Shown here: one piece after another, positions 31,004 through 40,452 of the stretch
Layout of the letters: each line of letters opens with the position of its first letter
Position numbering within the stretch: the stretch's first letter is position 1
Assembly: GCA_032027145.1 (NCBI GenBank)
Contig: JAVSMP010000001.1
Span: 2,919,116-2,983,115, forward strand
Source: Ignavibacterium sp.
Lineage (GTDB): Bacteria; Bacteroidota; Ignavibacteria; Ignavibacteriales; Ignavibacteriaceae
Direction of reading: 5' to 3'
Length of the DNA stretch: 64,000 nucleotides
Translations under genes and position numbers: made by a program
Notes under the pieces: model-generated
What the model was told of the DNA's origin: nothing
The model's input: the letters and a program-made list of their open reading frames with translations, nothing else
Database searches by the model: none

Positions 31004-31456
31004 TTAATAGACTCTTAAAAGTGGTATCACACCAAAATCTTTTCTGATCAGCAAACCATTAACACTAAAGATAAGTTTAACTTCAATGGTATCTTTTTTA
31101 ATTAAGACAGGATCAATTTTTGTTTGATAATAATTTGAAAAAGTAAATTCCTTTATACCCATTTCAGAATTATAAAATAATTGCAGTTCGGCAGTTAATG
31201 AATAAATTTCTTTATCCTTTTCCATAATAATTATTTTATCAAGAAAAATTTCTTTTTCATTTAGATTTTCAGGTAATTCATATTTACCAGTAATATGAAA
31301 TGACCCAGGACCGCCAGGCATTAAATTGAGCCAGCTTTGAATATTAGAAATTTTAATATTCAAGTCCTCAAATTCTTTTTGAGATAAACCTGTTGAACAA
31401 GAAATTAACAAAGAAAAAAGATACAATACGCTTATGTACAAACCGACTTTTTTCAT
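31004..31456 (-). CDS. Hypothetical lipoprotein
   Basis: A 150-residue protein with a signal peptide and a lipobox at Cys20 (SLLISC). The mature part is a beta-rich domain with no family I recognise; FHITGKYELP and KIDPVLIKKDTIEVKLIFS suggest an immunoglobulin-like or transthyretin-like sandwich. It begins 3 nt after the UbiA-family gene and is presumably coexpressed. No function can be given. Confidence 0.7.
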   Translation of the reverse strand: MKKVGLYISVLYLFSLLISCSTGLSQKEFEDLNIKISNIQSWLNLMPGGPGSFHITGKYELPENLNEKEIFLDKIIIMEKDKEIYSLTAELQLFYNSEMGIKEFTFSNYYQTKIDPVLIKKDTIEVKLIFSVNGLLIRKDFGVIPLLRVY

Positions 31457-31459
31457 TGG

Positions 31460-32338
31460 TTAAAATATCTTATAAATAATTAAAACTGTGGTTAATGAAT
31501 AAAGTAAAACTGTAACTATCATCGGCAAATCCGTTAGCATTATCTGAGTTGTGTTTTCACCCTTTTGATTAAGATATTCTAAATACATATATCTGAAAAT
31601 TCCAAATACCACAAACGGAGTAGTATAAATCAGATTTTCTGTTTCGAACACTGATACTGTTCTGGGAGAAACAGTATAAAGTGCATAACAAATTACAACT
31701 CCCGCTGCAGCTACTGTAGCCATCTGATTTGTAAAGGTAGCCGAATAATCCATAAGGACTTTTCTTGTAGAAGCTGTATTTGATTCTGACACTTGTTCAA
31801 GCTCTGAATGCCTCTTCATCACTCCAAGAAAAAGTGATATAAACATCGTGGTCAAAATCAACCAGTCAGAAATCGGAACTTTGATGATAGCAGCACCCGC
31901 AAGAACACGAATTGAAAATCCAGCAGCAATGCTGAATACATCAAGTATAACTATGTGCTTAAAATAAAATGAATAAAGTACATTAAGTATTACAAACGCA
32001 ATTAAAAAATATTTGAATTCAATATCAGTATTAAAAGCTAATCCAAAAAAAATGAATAGAATTATGACTGACAGAATAACAGCATTTTTTTTACTTACTC
32101 TTCCGGAAGGCAATGGTCTGTTTTTCTTAATCGGATGATTTGCATCAGCTTCAATATCCACAATATCATTAATTATGTAGATAAAACTTGATGCTAAACA
32201 AAAGATAAAAAAAGCTTTTAATGAAATAATAAAATAATCTTCTTCAAACAGATGCATTGAAAACAACAAGGGAACAAAAACAAATAAGTTTTTAATCCAT
32301 TGCGGAACTCTGATTAAATCAAAATAATTTTTAAACAT
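31460..32338 (-). CDS. UbiA-family prenyltransferase, decaprenyl-phosphate phosphoribosyltransferase-like
   Basis: A 292-residue polytopic membrane enzyme. The first Asp-rich motif is NDIVDIEAD (Asn57, Asp58, Asp61, Asp65) followed by HPIKKNRPLPSGRVS; the second region is DVFSIAAGFSIRVLAGA. This combination and the RVPQWIKNLFVFVPLL N-terminus match the Rv3806c-type group, which transfers phosphoribose to polyprenyl phosphate. Ordinary UbiA aromatic prenyltransferases differ in these blocks. It overlaps the mutase stop by 1 nt. A cell-envelope sugar role is likely but inferred. Confidence 0.82.
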   Translation of the reverse strand: MFKNYFDLIRVPQWIKNLFVFVPLLFSMHLFEEDYFIISLKAFFIFCLASSFIYIINDIVDIEADANHPIKKNRPLPSGRVSKKNAVILSVIILFIFFGLAFNTDIEFKYFLIAFVILNVLYSFYFKHIVILDVFSIAAGFSIRVLAGAAIIKVPISDWLILTTMFISLFLGVMKRHSELEQVSESNTASTRKVLMDYSATFTNQMATVAAAGVVICYALYTVSPRTVSVFETENLIYTTPFVVFGIFRYMYLEYLNQKGENTTQIMLTDLPMIVTVLLYSLTTVLIIYKIF

Positions 32339-33993
32339 CAGAATACTGCCGTTTCTTCATAAATTCCGAAAACTTCTTTCAACTCACTAACCATCTCACC
32401 AAGAGTAACATATTTTTTTGCTGCCTCAAGAAATACCGGCATAAGATTTTTTCCATCAACTGCGGCTTGTTTAATATTTTTCAGACTTTCATCAACATCC
32501 TTTTGATTACGGCTTTGTTTTAGCTCAGATAATCTTTTTATCTGCTGTTTCTGTACTTCGGGTGAAATTGTAAGAATCGGGATTTCAATCTTCTCATTTT
32601 CTTCTACAAATTCATTAATACCAACAATAAACTTTTCTTTCCTTTCAACCTCTTTCTGATATCTATAAGCTGCGTCTGAAATTTCTTTTTGAAAATAGCC
32701 GGCTTCAATTGCAGGGATAACTCCACCATAAGCATCAATCTCAGCAAAGATTTCGTTAGCTTCCTTTTCCATTTTATCAGTTAATGCCTCAACAAAATAA
32801 CTTCCACCCAATGGATCAACAGTATTTATCACACCTGTTTCATAAGCAATCAATTGCTGAGTTCTTAATGCAATCTTAACAGCTTTTTCACTTGGCAATG
32901 CAAGAGTTTCATCCATAGAGTTTGTATGTAATGATTGTGTTCCGCCAAGAACTCCGGCTAATGCCTGAAAAGCTGTTCTTACAATATTGTTTTCCGGTTG
33001 TTGTGCAGTTAGAGTGCATCCAGCAGTTTGAGTATGAAACCGCAGCCACCAGGATCGAGGATTTTTAGCTCTGTATTTTTCCCTCAATCTTTTAGCATAA
33101 ATTTTTCTCGCTGCACGAAACTTCGCAATCTCTTCAAAAAAATCTAAATGAGAATTAAAGAAGAAAGATATTCTTGGTGCAAACTCATCAACATCCATTC
33201 CCCTTTCCATACAAGCTTCGATATACGCAAATCCATCGGCAAGAGTATAAGCAAGCTCTTGAACAGAAGTTGAACCTGCTTCACGAATATGATAACCGCT
33301 TACCGAAACCGGATTCCATTGCGGAACTTCGTTTTTACAATATTCAATCATATCTACAATAATTCTCATAGAAGGAGTTGGAGGATAAATAAATTCCTTT
33401 TGAGCGATGTATTCTTTCAGAATATCATTCTGCAATGTTCCGCGCAAATCTTTGAAATTAACTCCCTGTTTTTGAGCAACTGCTAAATAAAATGCAAAGA
33501 TCATTGCAGCCGGGGAATTGATTGTCATAGAAGTTGAAACTTTATCAAGCGGAATTTTATCGAAAAGAGTTTCCATATCCTGCAGTGAAGAAATCGCAAC
33601 ACCGCAGATCCCAACTTCACCATCACTTAATGGAGCATCCGCATCCCATCCCATCAACGTGGGGAGATCAAATGCAACTGATAAACCTGTTTGTCCATGA
33701 TCAAGCAAATAATGAAATCTTTGATTGGTATCTTCCGGTGAACCGAATCCGGCAAACTGCCGCATCGTCCATATCTTTCCACGATAACCATTAGAGTGAA
33801 TCCCGCGGGTATAAGGATAATCACCGGGGAAACCGATTTCACTAAGGTAGTTAATATTTTCAATATCATCAGGTCCATAAAAAACATTAATATCTTTTCC
33901 GCTTACAGTAGTAAATTTTAATCCATTGGTCTTAGCAGACTTAGCTTTTTCATCGTAGCTTTTTCTTTGTTTAAGATATTCTAAATCAGACAT
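32338..33993 (-). CDS. Coenzyme B12-dependent acyl-CoA mutase large subunit, isobutyryl-CoA mutase type
   Basis: A 551-residue TIM-barrel substrate domain without a C-terminal B12 domain, so a separate small subunit is needed; none is in the window. Conserved blocks: [42 protein letters not shown] and [14 protein letters not shown]. Automatic annotation would say methylmalonyl-CoA mutase. However, the two residues known to fix specificity, Tyr89/Arg207 in methylmalonyl-CoA mutase and Phe80/Gln198 in isobutyryl-CoA mutase, are Phe80 (RQFAGF) and Gln198 (YIAQKE) here. I therefore infer an isobutyryl-CoA-type substrate without a free carboxylate. It is 41 nt downstream of mutL. Confidence 0.88.
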   Translation of the reverse strand: MSDLEYLKQRKSYDEKAKSAKTNGLKFTTVSGKDINVFYGPDDIENINYLSEIGFPGDYPYTRGIHSNGYRGKIWTMRQFAGFGSPEDTNQRFHYLLDHGQTGLSVAFDLPTLMGWDADAPLSDGEVGICGVAISSLQDMETLFDKIPLDKVSTSMTINSPAAMIFAFYLAVAQKQGVNFKDLRGTLQNDILKEYIAQKEFIYPPTPSMRIIVDMIEYCKNEVPQWNPVSVSGYHIREAGSTSVQELAYTLADGFAYIEACMERGMDVDEFAPRISFFFNSHLDFFEEIAKFRAARKIYAKRLREKYRAKNPRSWWLRFHTQTAGCTLTAQQPENNIVRTAFQALAGVLGGTQSLHTNSMDETLALPSEKAVKIALRTQQLIAYETGVINTVDPLGGSYFVEALTDKMEKEANEIFAEIDAYGGVIPAIEAGYFQKEISDAAYRYQKEVERKEKFIVGINEFVEENEKIEIPILTISPEVQKQQIKRLSELKQSRNQKDVDESLKNIKQAAVDGKNLMPVFLEAAKKYVTLGEMVSELKEVFGIYEETAVF

Positions 33994-34034
33994 TTATTTA
34001 CCTTTTATATTAGTTAGAATAATTTTCCCAATAT

Positions 34035-35885
34035 TTAAGATGTTCTTCCAAATCTTCTGTCAAATTCTTCAAGTGATATTTTAATAACAACTGGTCTTCC
34101 GTGCGGACAGACATAAGGCATTGATGTTGCGAATAATTGATCTATCAGCAAACGCATTTCTTTTTCTGATAATCTGTCACCTGCTTTAATAGCAGCTTTA
34201 CATGAAAAGGATTTTGCAATATTATCTTTTTCCTCAAGATGTTTTTCAGATTGATTGGTTAAATATTCAGATATAAATTCTTTTAATATCTTCTCCTCAG
34301 ACCCGCTTTTAATATCATCAGGAACGCCTTCAATTAAAATATAATTCTTTGGTAGATATTTTAATCTGAATCCGAGCTTAGAAATCATTGGATCAAGTTC
34401 CTTTATTATCTCATAACTGGCAAGATCAAACTGCAGTTTAATCGGGAATAATAACTGCTGTGAAAACGGCAGGTTTGTATCTAATCTTGATAGAGCTTTT
34501 TCATATAAAATTCTTTCGTGTGCAACGTGCTGATCAATTATCATCAATCCGCTTTTGATCTGAGAAAGAATATATTTGTTATGCAATTGAATCAGAAAAG
34601 TGGTATCCGGATCCGAAGATGCACTTTTTTCAACTTTACTCTCAATGTTATTTCCTAAAATATCAGTTTCTGATCTAATACTTAAATCTAAAGCTGCATC
34701 TGGTAAAATATTTTTTTTAAGATCTCCAAAGACAAGATCAATCTCTTCATCAGTTACAGTAGTTCTTTCTCTTCTATCTCTGGAAACAAATGAAGGTCTG
34801 TCTGAAAAATCGTTTTGTTTAAGAGATTGAAAAGGATTGAAGGCAAGTTTTTCATTTCCCTCTTCAGTATCTGAAAATGACATTGTTGGTACAAGATCGT
34901 AAGTACCGATACTTTTACGAACGACCGAAAGAACAAAATTGTAAATATCTTTTTCATCATCAAATTTAACTTCAAGTTTTGAAGGATGAATGTTTACATC
35001 AACCTTTGCAGGATTTAATGAAATAAATAAAATAAAAAACGGATAGTCACCTTTTTCCAGTATGTTTTCAAAGGCTGTAAACACAGCATGGTTGATGCTT
35101 TTATTAAAGACAAATCTTTTGTTCAAAAACAAAAATTGTTCGCCTTTGCTTTTCTTAAAAATCGATGGTTTGCCAATATAACCTTTTACACTAAGATATT
35201 CAGTTTCTTCTTTAACTGGAATCAATGCTTCAAGCATATTATCAGCAAAAACCTGTTGAATTCTTTCGTTAAGACTTCCTTCTTTATAATCATATACCAG
35301 GTTATCAGCGTTGTAAAATCTGAAACTAATTTCGGGATATGCCAATGCAATCCTGTTAAAGGTATCAATGATATGCTTTAATTCAGTTGTATCAGACTTT
35401 AAAAATTTCCTTCTGGCAGGTATGTTGTAAAAAATATTCTTTACAGATATACAAGTTCCTTTAGCAGTTGATATTCTTTCTGTAACAACCTCGCTATCAT
35501 TTTCAATTTTTATCAAAGTACCTGTTTCTTCATCAGCGGTTTCGGTTTTAATTTCAAGCTGACAAACTGCTGCAATTGAACTTAATGCTTCACCGCGAAA
35601 ACCTAAAGTACTAATTGATTCGAGATCCTCGATAGATGAAATTTTACTTGTAGCATGTTTTCTGATACTTAATAGAGCTTCCTCTTCAGTCATACCGCTG
35701 CCATCATCACAAACCTGAATAAGAGATTTTCCTGCCTGTTTAACAATAAGCTCAATGTTGGAAGCTTTTGCATCAATCGCATTTTCCAATAATTCTTTTA
35801 CAACAGACTCAGGTCTTTGCACTACTTCGCCGGCAGCAATTTTATTGGCAATGTTTTCTGGTAATATTTTTATCCGTGAAGCCAC
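34035..35885 (-). CDS. mutL: DNA mismatch repair protein MutL
   Basis: A 616-residue protein with an N-terminal GHKL ATPase (VKELLENAIDA, VCDDGSGM, HATSKI, TLGFRGEALSSIA) and a C-terminal dimerisation domain. The C-terminal endonuclease motif, usually DQHAAHERxxYE, is DQHVAHERILYE, and the accompanying SCKAAIKAGD and CPHGRPVV motifs are present, so this is a nicking-type MutL. About 70 residues between the domains are low in conservation. The start overlaps the folA stop by 1 nt. Confidence 0.95.
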   Translation of the reverse strand: MASRIKILPENIANKIAAGEVVQRPESVVKELLENAIDAKASNIELIVKQAGKSLIQVCDDGSGMTEEEALLSIRKHATSKISSIEDLESISTLGFRGEALSSIAAVCQLEIKTETADEETGTLIKIENDSEVVTERISTAKGTCISVKNIFYNIPARRKFLKSDTTELKHIIDTFNRIALAYPEISFRFYNADNLVYDYKEGSLNERIQQVFADNMLEALIPVKEETEYLSVKGYIGKPSIFKKSKGEQFLFLNKRFVFNKSINHAVFTAFENILEKGDYPFFILFISLNPAKVDVNIHPSKLEVKFDDEKDIYNFVLSVVRKSIGTYDLVPTMSFSDTEEGNEKLAFNPFQSLKQNDFSDRPSFVSRDRRERTTVTDEEIDLVFGDLKKNILPDAALDLSIRSETDILGNNIESKVEKSASSDPDTTFLIQLHNKYILSQIKSGLMIIDQHVAHERILYEKALSRLDTNLPFSQQLLFPIKLQFDLASYEIIKELDPMISKLGFRLKYLPKNYILIEGVPDDIKSGSEEKILKEFISEYLTNQSEKHLEEKDNIAKSFSCKAAIKAGDRLSEKEMRLLIDQLFATSMPYVCPHGRPVVIKISLEEFDRRFGRTS

Positions 35886-36367
35886 TATTTTTTTCTTTCG
35901 TATCTGAATATCTCAAACAAATCGTGATCCTCTGTTTTTTCAATTTGCCATTTTTCTTTATCAAACTCAGGAAATTTTATTTCGCCTTCAGCTTCAAATT
36001 TCATAAAAGTTATTATCATTTCATCTACCAAGGGAATAGCCTGTTTGTAAATTTCACCGCCGCCGATGATAAATATTTTTTCCGGTTTCAGTCCTCTGCA
36101 ATAATCGATTGCATTTTGTAATGATAGCATAATTATTACTTCTTCAAAATCAGTTTTATAGTTTACATTTCTGCTTACTACAATATTTAATCTTCCTTTA
36201 AGCGGTTTACCGAGAGTCTCAAAAGTTTTTCTGCCCATTATAATAGGAAAACCAAGCGTAGTATTTTTAAAATGTTTAAACTCTTCTTTTACGTGCCAGG
36301 ACATCTGCCCGTTTGATTTACCAATTACACCATTTTTTGCAATTGCAACAATCAGACTGATTTTCAA
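35885..36367 (-). CDS. folA: Dihydrofolate reductase
   Basis: A 160-residue NADPH-dependent reductase regenerating tetrahydrofolate. Typical blocks: SLIVAIAKNGVIG at the N-terminus, MSWHVKEEFKHFK, IIMGRKTFETLG, and IFIIGGGEIYKQAI. It overlaps thyA by 4 nt and touches mutL, so the three are expressed together. ThyA consumes the methylene-folate cofactor and produces dihydrofolate, which explains the pairing. Confidence 0.95.
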   Translation of the reverse strand: MKISLIVAIAKNGVIGKSNGQMSWHVKEEFKHFKNTTLGFPIIMGRKTFETLGKPLKGRLNIVVSRNVNYKTDFEEVIIMLSLQNAIDYCRGLKPEKIFIIGGGEIYKQAIPLVDEMIITFMKFEAEGEIKFPEFDKEKWQIEKTEDHDLFEIFRYERKK

Positions 36368-37251
36368 ACTGCAACCTCAAATCTGATTTTTTCATGGTAT
36401 TTATAATCACTTAACTCAAAGTCCTCAAACTTTAATTTATCAATAGATTTTTTTGCAATTTTTAATTTTGGTAAAGGTAGTGGTTCTCTTTGTAACTGTA
36501 ATTTCAATCCTTCAAGATGATCATATTTTTCCATTGGACTTCCCTTTTGAGCATGATAAATATGCGCATCAACAATTGTATGAGCAAACTCACCAAGTTC
36601 TAGACCTGCTTCCTGAGCAATAATCTGAGTAAGCAGTGAATAAGCGCCTAAATTAAACGGAATTCCTAAAGCAATGTCTCCGGAACGCTGAGTTAAATGA
36701 CAATTAAGTTTTCCGGAGTTTACATTAAACACAAATGAGTAGTGGCAAGGTGGAAGCTTGCTTACAGTTGCATTAGCCGGATGCCAGGCAGAAACCACAA
36801 ATCTTCTTGAGTTTGGATTAATTTTTATCTCATTAATTACCCACCCTACCTGATCAAAAGTTAATGCTCCGTTTTCTTCCTTTCTAACAAATGGATTATT
36901 CACATCAACATAAACTTCACCATCCAATATTGCATCTGAAGCTGGAACCGGAAACCTTCTCCAAAATCTGCCGTAAGCAGTTTGCAATCTGCCGGACTCA
37001 TCAGCCCAGGCATCCCAAATTTTAGTGTGTTGTCTCAAATTCTTGATATGATGCTCACCGGACAGATACCACAATACTTCATTAAGTAATGACTTCCACT
37101 CAATTTTTTTTGTAGTTAAAAGCGGGAAACCCTTTTGCAAATCAACTTTGTAGAAGGCTCCAAAATAAGATATTGTATCAATACCTGTTCTGGATTTTTT
37201 ATATGTTCCCTTATCAATAACCAGTTTTACAAGATCTAAATATTCTTTCAT
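36364..37251 (-). CDS. thyA: Thymidylate synthase
   Basis: A 295-residue folate-dependent enzyme making dTMP from dUMP. The nucleophile Cys169 is in KLPPCHYSFVF, and QRSGDIALGIPFNLGAYSLL and THTIVDAHIY-type blocks follow (here AHTIVDAHIYHAQ). It is about 30 residues longer than the E. coli enzyme because of an insert around residues 104-137 (ASDAILDGEVYVDVNNPF). First gene of thyA-folA-mutL. Confidence 0.96.
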   Translation of the reverse strand: MKEYLDLVKLVIDKGTYKKSRTGIDTISYFGAFYKVDLQKGFPLLTTKKIEWKSLLNEVLWYLSGEHHIKNLRQHTKIWDAWADESGRLQTAYGRFWRRFPVPASDAILDGEVYVDVNNPFVRKEENGALTFDQVGWVINEIKINPNSRRFVVSAWHPANATVSKLPPCHYSFVFNVNSGKLNCHLTQRSGDIALGIPFNLGAYSLLTQIIAQEAGLELGEFAHTIVDAHIYHAQKGSPMEKYDHLEGLKLQLQREPLPLPKLKIAKKSIDKLKFEDFELSDYKYHEKIRFEVAV

Positions 37252-37324
37252 TTAATTCAATTTTAGATTATGAATTTGTTAAAAATTTTAAGCAATTTAC
37301 AAAAAAAAGATATGGGGTAAAATT

Positions 37325-38455
37325 TTATTTAATGATTTGTTTAATAACTATTTCAGCCGCTCTTTGTATCCCTTCTTCATAGTTTTGTATTGCTTCCAGC
37401 TTTGTACCGTAAAAATCTGATAAGTTTATAAAGTGTATATAAGCTGGCAGTTTTATTTTCTCAGTAAGCTCTGTACTGCCATTAATAAAGTAAAGCGGTA
37501 TTGAGTTTTCCTGACAAATTTTTACTAAAACTCCAGTTGCCTTTCCCTCTAATGACTGCAGATCAAATTTACCTTCGCCGCTTACTACCAAATCAATTTT
37601 TGAAAAATCAATGTCTTTCAATATTTCATTTGAAATAAATTTCTCTGCAGATATTATTTCAGCACCAAGAAATATATTTAATCCTGCAGCCAAACCTCCA
37701 CCAGCGCCATTCAATTTATCTGGTACGGGTAATCTAAAATCAGATTTAATTAAAGAAAGAATATTACTAATCCCGCTTTTTATTTTTTCAATATCCTCAG
37801 ATGAGGCACCTTTCTGGGGTCCATAAATCTCAACTGCACCGGGATTACCAAGTAATTCAGTTTCAACATCAACTATGCAATAAACCCTGAACGGTAATTT
37901 TTGAAAATCAAATTTTAATTTTACTGCTCTGTTAAAGCTTATAGGTAATGGTTCAATAAATACAGAATTTTCATCAAACAGTTTTAGACCAAACTCGGAG
38001 CAAGCACCAACTCCAAAATCAATAGTTGCGGTACCACCCACACCAATCCAAATAGAATTAATTTCAAGTTCATGATTATCAACTAAAGAAACCAAATTTT
38101 GCAGTACTACTCCAAGAGCAGAACTATTTATTGCTAATGGGCTTCTATTGTGCTCTGAAAATCTTTTTAATCCGAAAATCTGTGCAGTTTCAATAAAAAC
38201 CCGTTTATCTTTTTCTGAATATAATACTTGGCATTCATTTAGATTATCTCCATAAGTTATTATATCTATGGCAGATATATTTTTCAGATTATAGATATTC
38301 TCACAGACTTTTATGAATCCATCTCCCCCATCCGTTAATGGTCTGCATATAAGATTAAGTTCTGATTTAACAGAGAATTCTTGTTTAAGAATTTCAGCAA
38401 TCCTTGTCGAGTCTGCACATTCTTTATAGCTATTTGGACAAATAAGAACATTCAT
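37325..38455 (-). CDS. Glycerate kinase, type I (GlxK family)
   Basis: A 376-residue glycerate 2-kinase-type protein. Seen: the N-terminal CPNSYKECADSTRIAEIL, the TDGGDGF motif, GVGGTATIDFGVGACSEFGLKL, and NGAGGGLAAGL with VSGEGKFDLQSLEGKATG near the C-terminus. It phosphorylates glycerate and feeds it into lower glycolysis. The gene overlaps the glycosyltransferase-9 gene by 4 nt, so it may be carried on the envelope-glycan transcript without a functional link. Confidence 0.93.
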   Translation of the reverse strand: MNVLICPNSYKECADSTRIAEILKQEFSVKSELNLICRPLTDGGDGFIKVCENIYNLKNISAIDIITYGDNLNECQVLYSEKDKRVFIETAQIFGLKRFSEHNRSPLAINSSALGVVLQNLVSLVDNHELEINSIWIGVGGTATIDFGVGACSEFGLKLFDENSVFIEPLPISFNRAVKLKFDFQKLPFRVYCIVDVETELLGNPGAVEIYGPQKGASSEDIEKIKSGISNILSLIKSDFRLPVPDKLNGAGGGLAAGLNIFLGAEIISAEKFISNEILKDIDFSKIDLVVSGEGKFDLQSLEGKATGVLVKICQENSIPLYFINGSTELTEKIKLPAYIHFINLSDFYGTKLEAIQNYEEGIQRAAEIVIKQIIK

Positions 38456-39477
38456 GATTGAAATAGACTATCAACAAACTTATTAAGCTCTTTATAGACT
38501 TGCTCCGCCTGAAGTCCGCCAGGTTTTGAATAATCACATTTCTTGGGGTCTATTGGACACTGAGTTTCACAATACTTTCTTTCAGGCAGCAATATATAAG
38601 ATTTATTTCCCAAAGGTCCCCATAACTCTTTTGAACAAGCAGTTAGTGGGCAGAAAACTGAAAAAGTTGGTACTTTTAATGCAGCACAAATATGCATTGG
38701 TCCAGTGCTATTAGAAATCAGAACGTCCAAAATTGAAAACTTAATAATATTTGATCTTAAACTTTTGCCGTCAAAAAAATATCTTGCACCCGGGATATCT
38801 TTTACTTCAGATGGCGGGTTAAAATCTGTTATTAGAATTTCATAATTAGATTTCTGTATCAATAACTCAATTAATTCTCTATAGGTACTCAATGACAAAT
38901 TCGGTGAAGAATTACCGCTAGTTGTATGAACTCCAATAATTATTTTTCCATCCTCCCTTAATTGCTTTTTTATTGCCATTGCTTGATTGGATTCTTCTTT
39001 TGTTAGAAATATTTCGGGGTAAATATCTTTAACAGGAAAATTTAACTTTCTCAACATATCAAGACAATAATCTGCTTCGTGCCGCAGGGGAATATATTTT
39101 TTTCGATCAACAAATTTGGTAAAAGTTAAAAACTGATAAAGTTTGTGACCGACTCCGATTCGATTTTTAATTCCAGCAAATAATAAAACATAATTCAGTC
39201 TCTCATCAGGTAATAACATAAAACCGTGTGTAAATTTCTCTGTTCTGATTTCTTTTACTAATTCCCAAAACGGTTTATTAGTCCGGTCAGGATTATCATA
39301 AATAATTATTTTATCAACCCAGGGATTATTTAAATAAACATCCTTTGTCTGACATTTTACCAGGACAGCAACAAAACAATTTGGATCCCTTTTTTTTATT
39401 TCTCTTGGAAGAGGTGTTGATAGCACAACATCTCCTATTCTATCAATCCTTGTAATTAAATATCTGTCCTGCTTCAT
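38452..39477 (-). CDS. Glycosyltransferase family 9 (heptosyltransferase-like)
   Basis: A 341-residue GT-B enzyme. ITRIDRIGDVVLSTPLPREIK at the N-terminus and the ISNSTGPMHICAALKVPTFSVF block near the C-terminus are hallmarks of ADP-heptose:LPS heptosyltransferases. GVHTTSGNSSPNLSLSTYREL forms the donor region. A likely role is core or O-glycan assembly in the outer membrane. The donor sugar cannot be read. It follows the GT2 gene by 7 nt. Confidence 0.88.
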   Translation of the reverse strand: MKQDRYLITRIDRIGDVVLSTPLPREIKKRDPNCFVAVLVKCQTKDVYLNNPWVDKIIIYDNPDRTNKPFWELVKEIRTEKFTHGFMLLPDERLNYVLLFAGIKNRIGVGHKLYQFLTFTKFVDRKKYIPLRHEADYCLDMLRKLNFPVKDIYPEIFLTKEESNQAMAIKKQLREDGKIIIGVHTTSGNSSPNLSLSTYRELIELLIQKSNYEILITDFNPPSEVKDIPGARYFFDGKSLRSNIIKFSILDVLISNSTGPMHICAALKVPTFSVFCPLTACSKELWGPLGNKSYILLPERKYCETQCPIDPKKCDYSKPGGLQAEQVYKELNKFVDSLFQS

Positions 39478-39484
39478 TACAAAA

Positions 39485-40246
39485 TTAATTTTGTTTTATT
39501 TCCCAAATTTTCATCTGAACCTGCAATTTGGTTATGGCATGCATTAACGAAACCATTAAACCGTGTTTACCATCCTTAATCCCTTTGCGAAACAGATAAT
39601 GCTGCAAAAATGCCACCACCGGAAAAAATATAATTCTAAATGTCGAAACTTTTTTCTTTCTGTGTTTTTCTTCAGCTTCTAATGAGGAATATGTATTTAT
39701 TTTATCGAATCCTTCTTTAAGATTATTATATGAATAATGAAGAATTACATTTTTTAATTCTGCAACCTCTCCCTCTACGATAAATTTTTCGTGAACAAGC
39801 CTCTCGCTAAGTTTGGTTTTGGATTTTCTGAATAATCTAAGTTGATAATCATTTCCCCAGCCGCAGCCACTTATCTTTTTACCAATAAAATAATTTTCTC
39901 TTTTCATTTTGAAGGCAGAGTACTTTGTATTATCAAGATCATAGTTGAGTATTTCATCGGCAAGCGGTTTTGTTACTCTTTCATCTGCATCAAGACTAAC
40001 TACCCATTCATTTTTTGCAAGTGAAATTGCATAAGATTTTTGTTTTGAATATCCAAGCCATTTCTGAACAAAGACTTTATCTGTAAATTCCTTTGCAATT
40101 TCAACTGTGTTATCAGTACTTTCTGAATCAACAACAATTATTTCATCTGCCCAGACTGCGCTTTGCAGACAATCTCTGATATTATTTTCCTCATTACCAG
40201 TAATAATCACAACTGAAATTTTATTTTGTGCTTGCATTGTTTTCAA
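39485..40246 (-). CDS. Glycosyltransferase family 2 (WaaE/KdtX-like)
   Basis: A 253-residue GT-A enzyme. The N-terminal SVVIITGNEENNI and ADEIIVVDSESTDNT lead to VSLDADERV, with the metal-binding DAD. KMKRENYFIGKKISGCGWGND and VHEKFIVEGEV match the WaaE/KdtX group, which adds glucose to the inner lipooligosaccharide core. It is the first gene of a run with GT9 and glycerate kinase. Start chosen at the ATG giving MKTMQAQNK; Met4 is possible. Confidence 0.88.
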   Translation of the reverse strand: MKTMQAQNKISVVIITGNEENNIRDCLQSAVWADEIIVVDSESTDNTVEIAKEFTDKVFVQKWLGYSKQKSYAISLAKNEWVVSLDADERVTKPLADEILNYDLDNTKYSAFKMKRENYFIGKKISGCGWGNDYQLRLFRKSKTKLSERLVHEKFIVEGEVAELKNVILHYSYNNLKEGFDKINTYSSLEAEEKHRKKKVSTFRIIFFPVVAFLQHYLFRKGIKDGKHGLMVSLMHAITKLQVQMKIWEIKQN

Positions 40247-40452
40247 TTTTCCATTGTTGTTTCAAATTTAATAAAATATGTTAAAAGATATTTTATTAAA
40301 GTCAGTGGTTTAGCATAGAATAAAGATATTCCGGATATTTAGAGAAACATGGATTTATGAGGTTTATCAGCTTGAAATTTTAAGTTAAACAGAAATGAGC
40401 AATTAAAGAGAATCTGAATACTACATTCACTATTTTCTAAAAAGTTTTGAAA

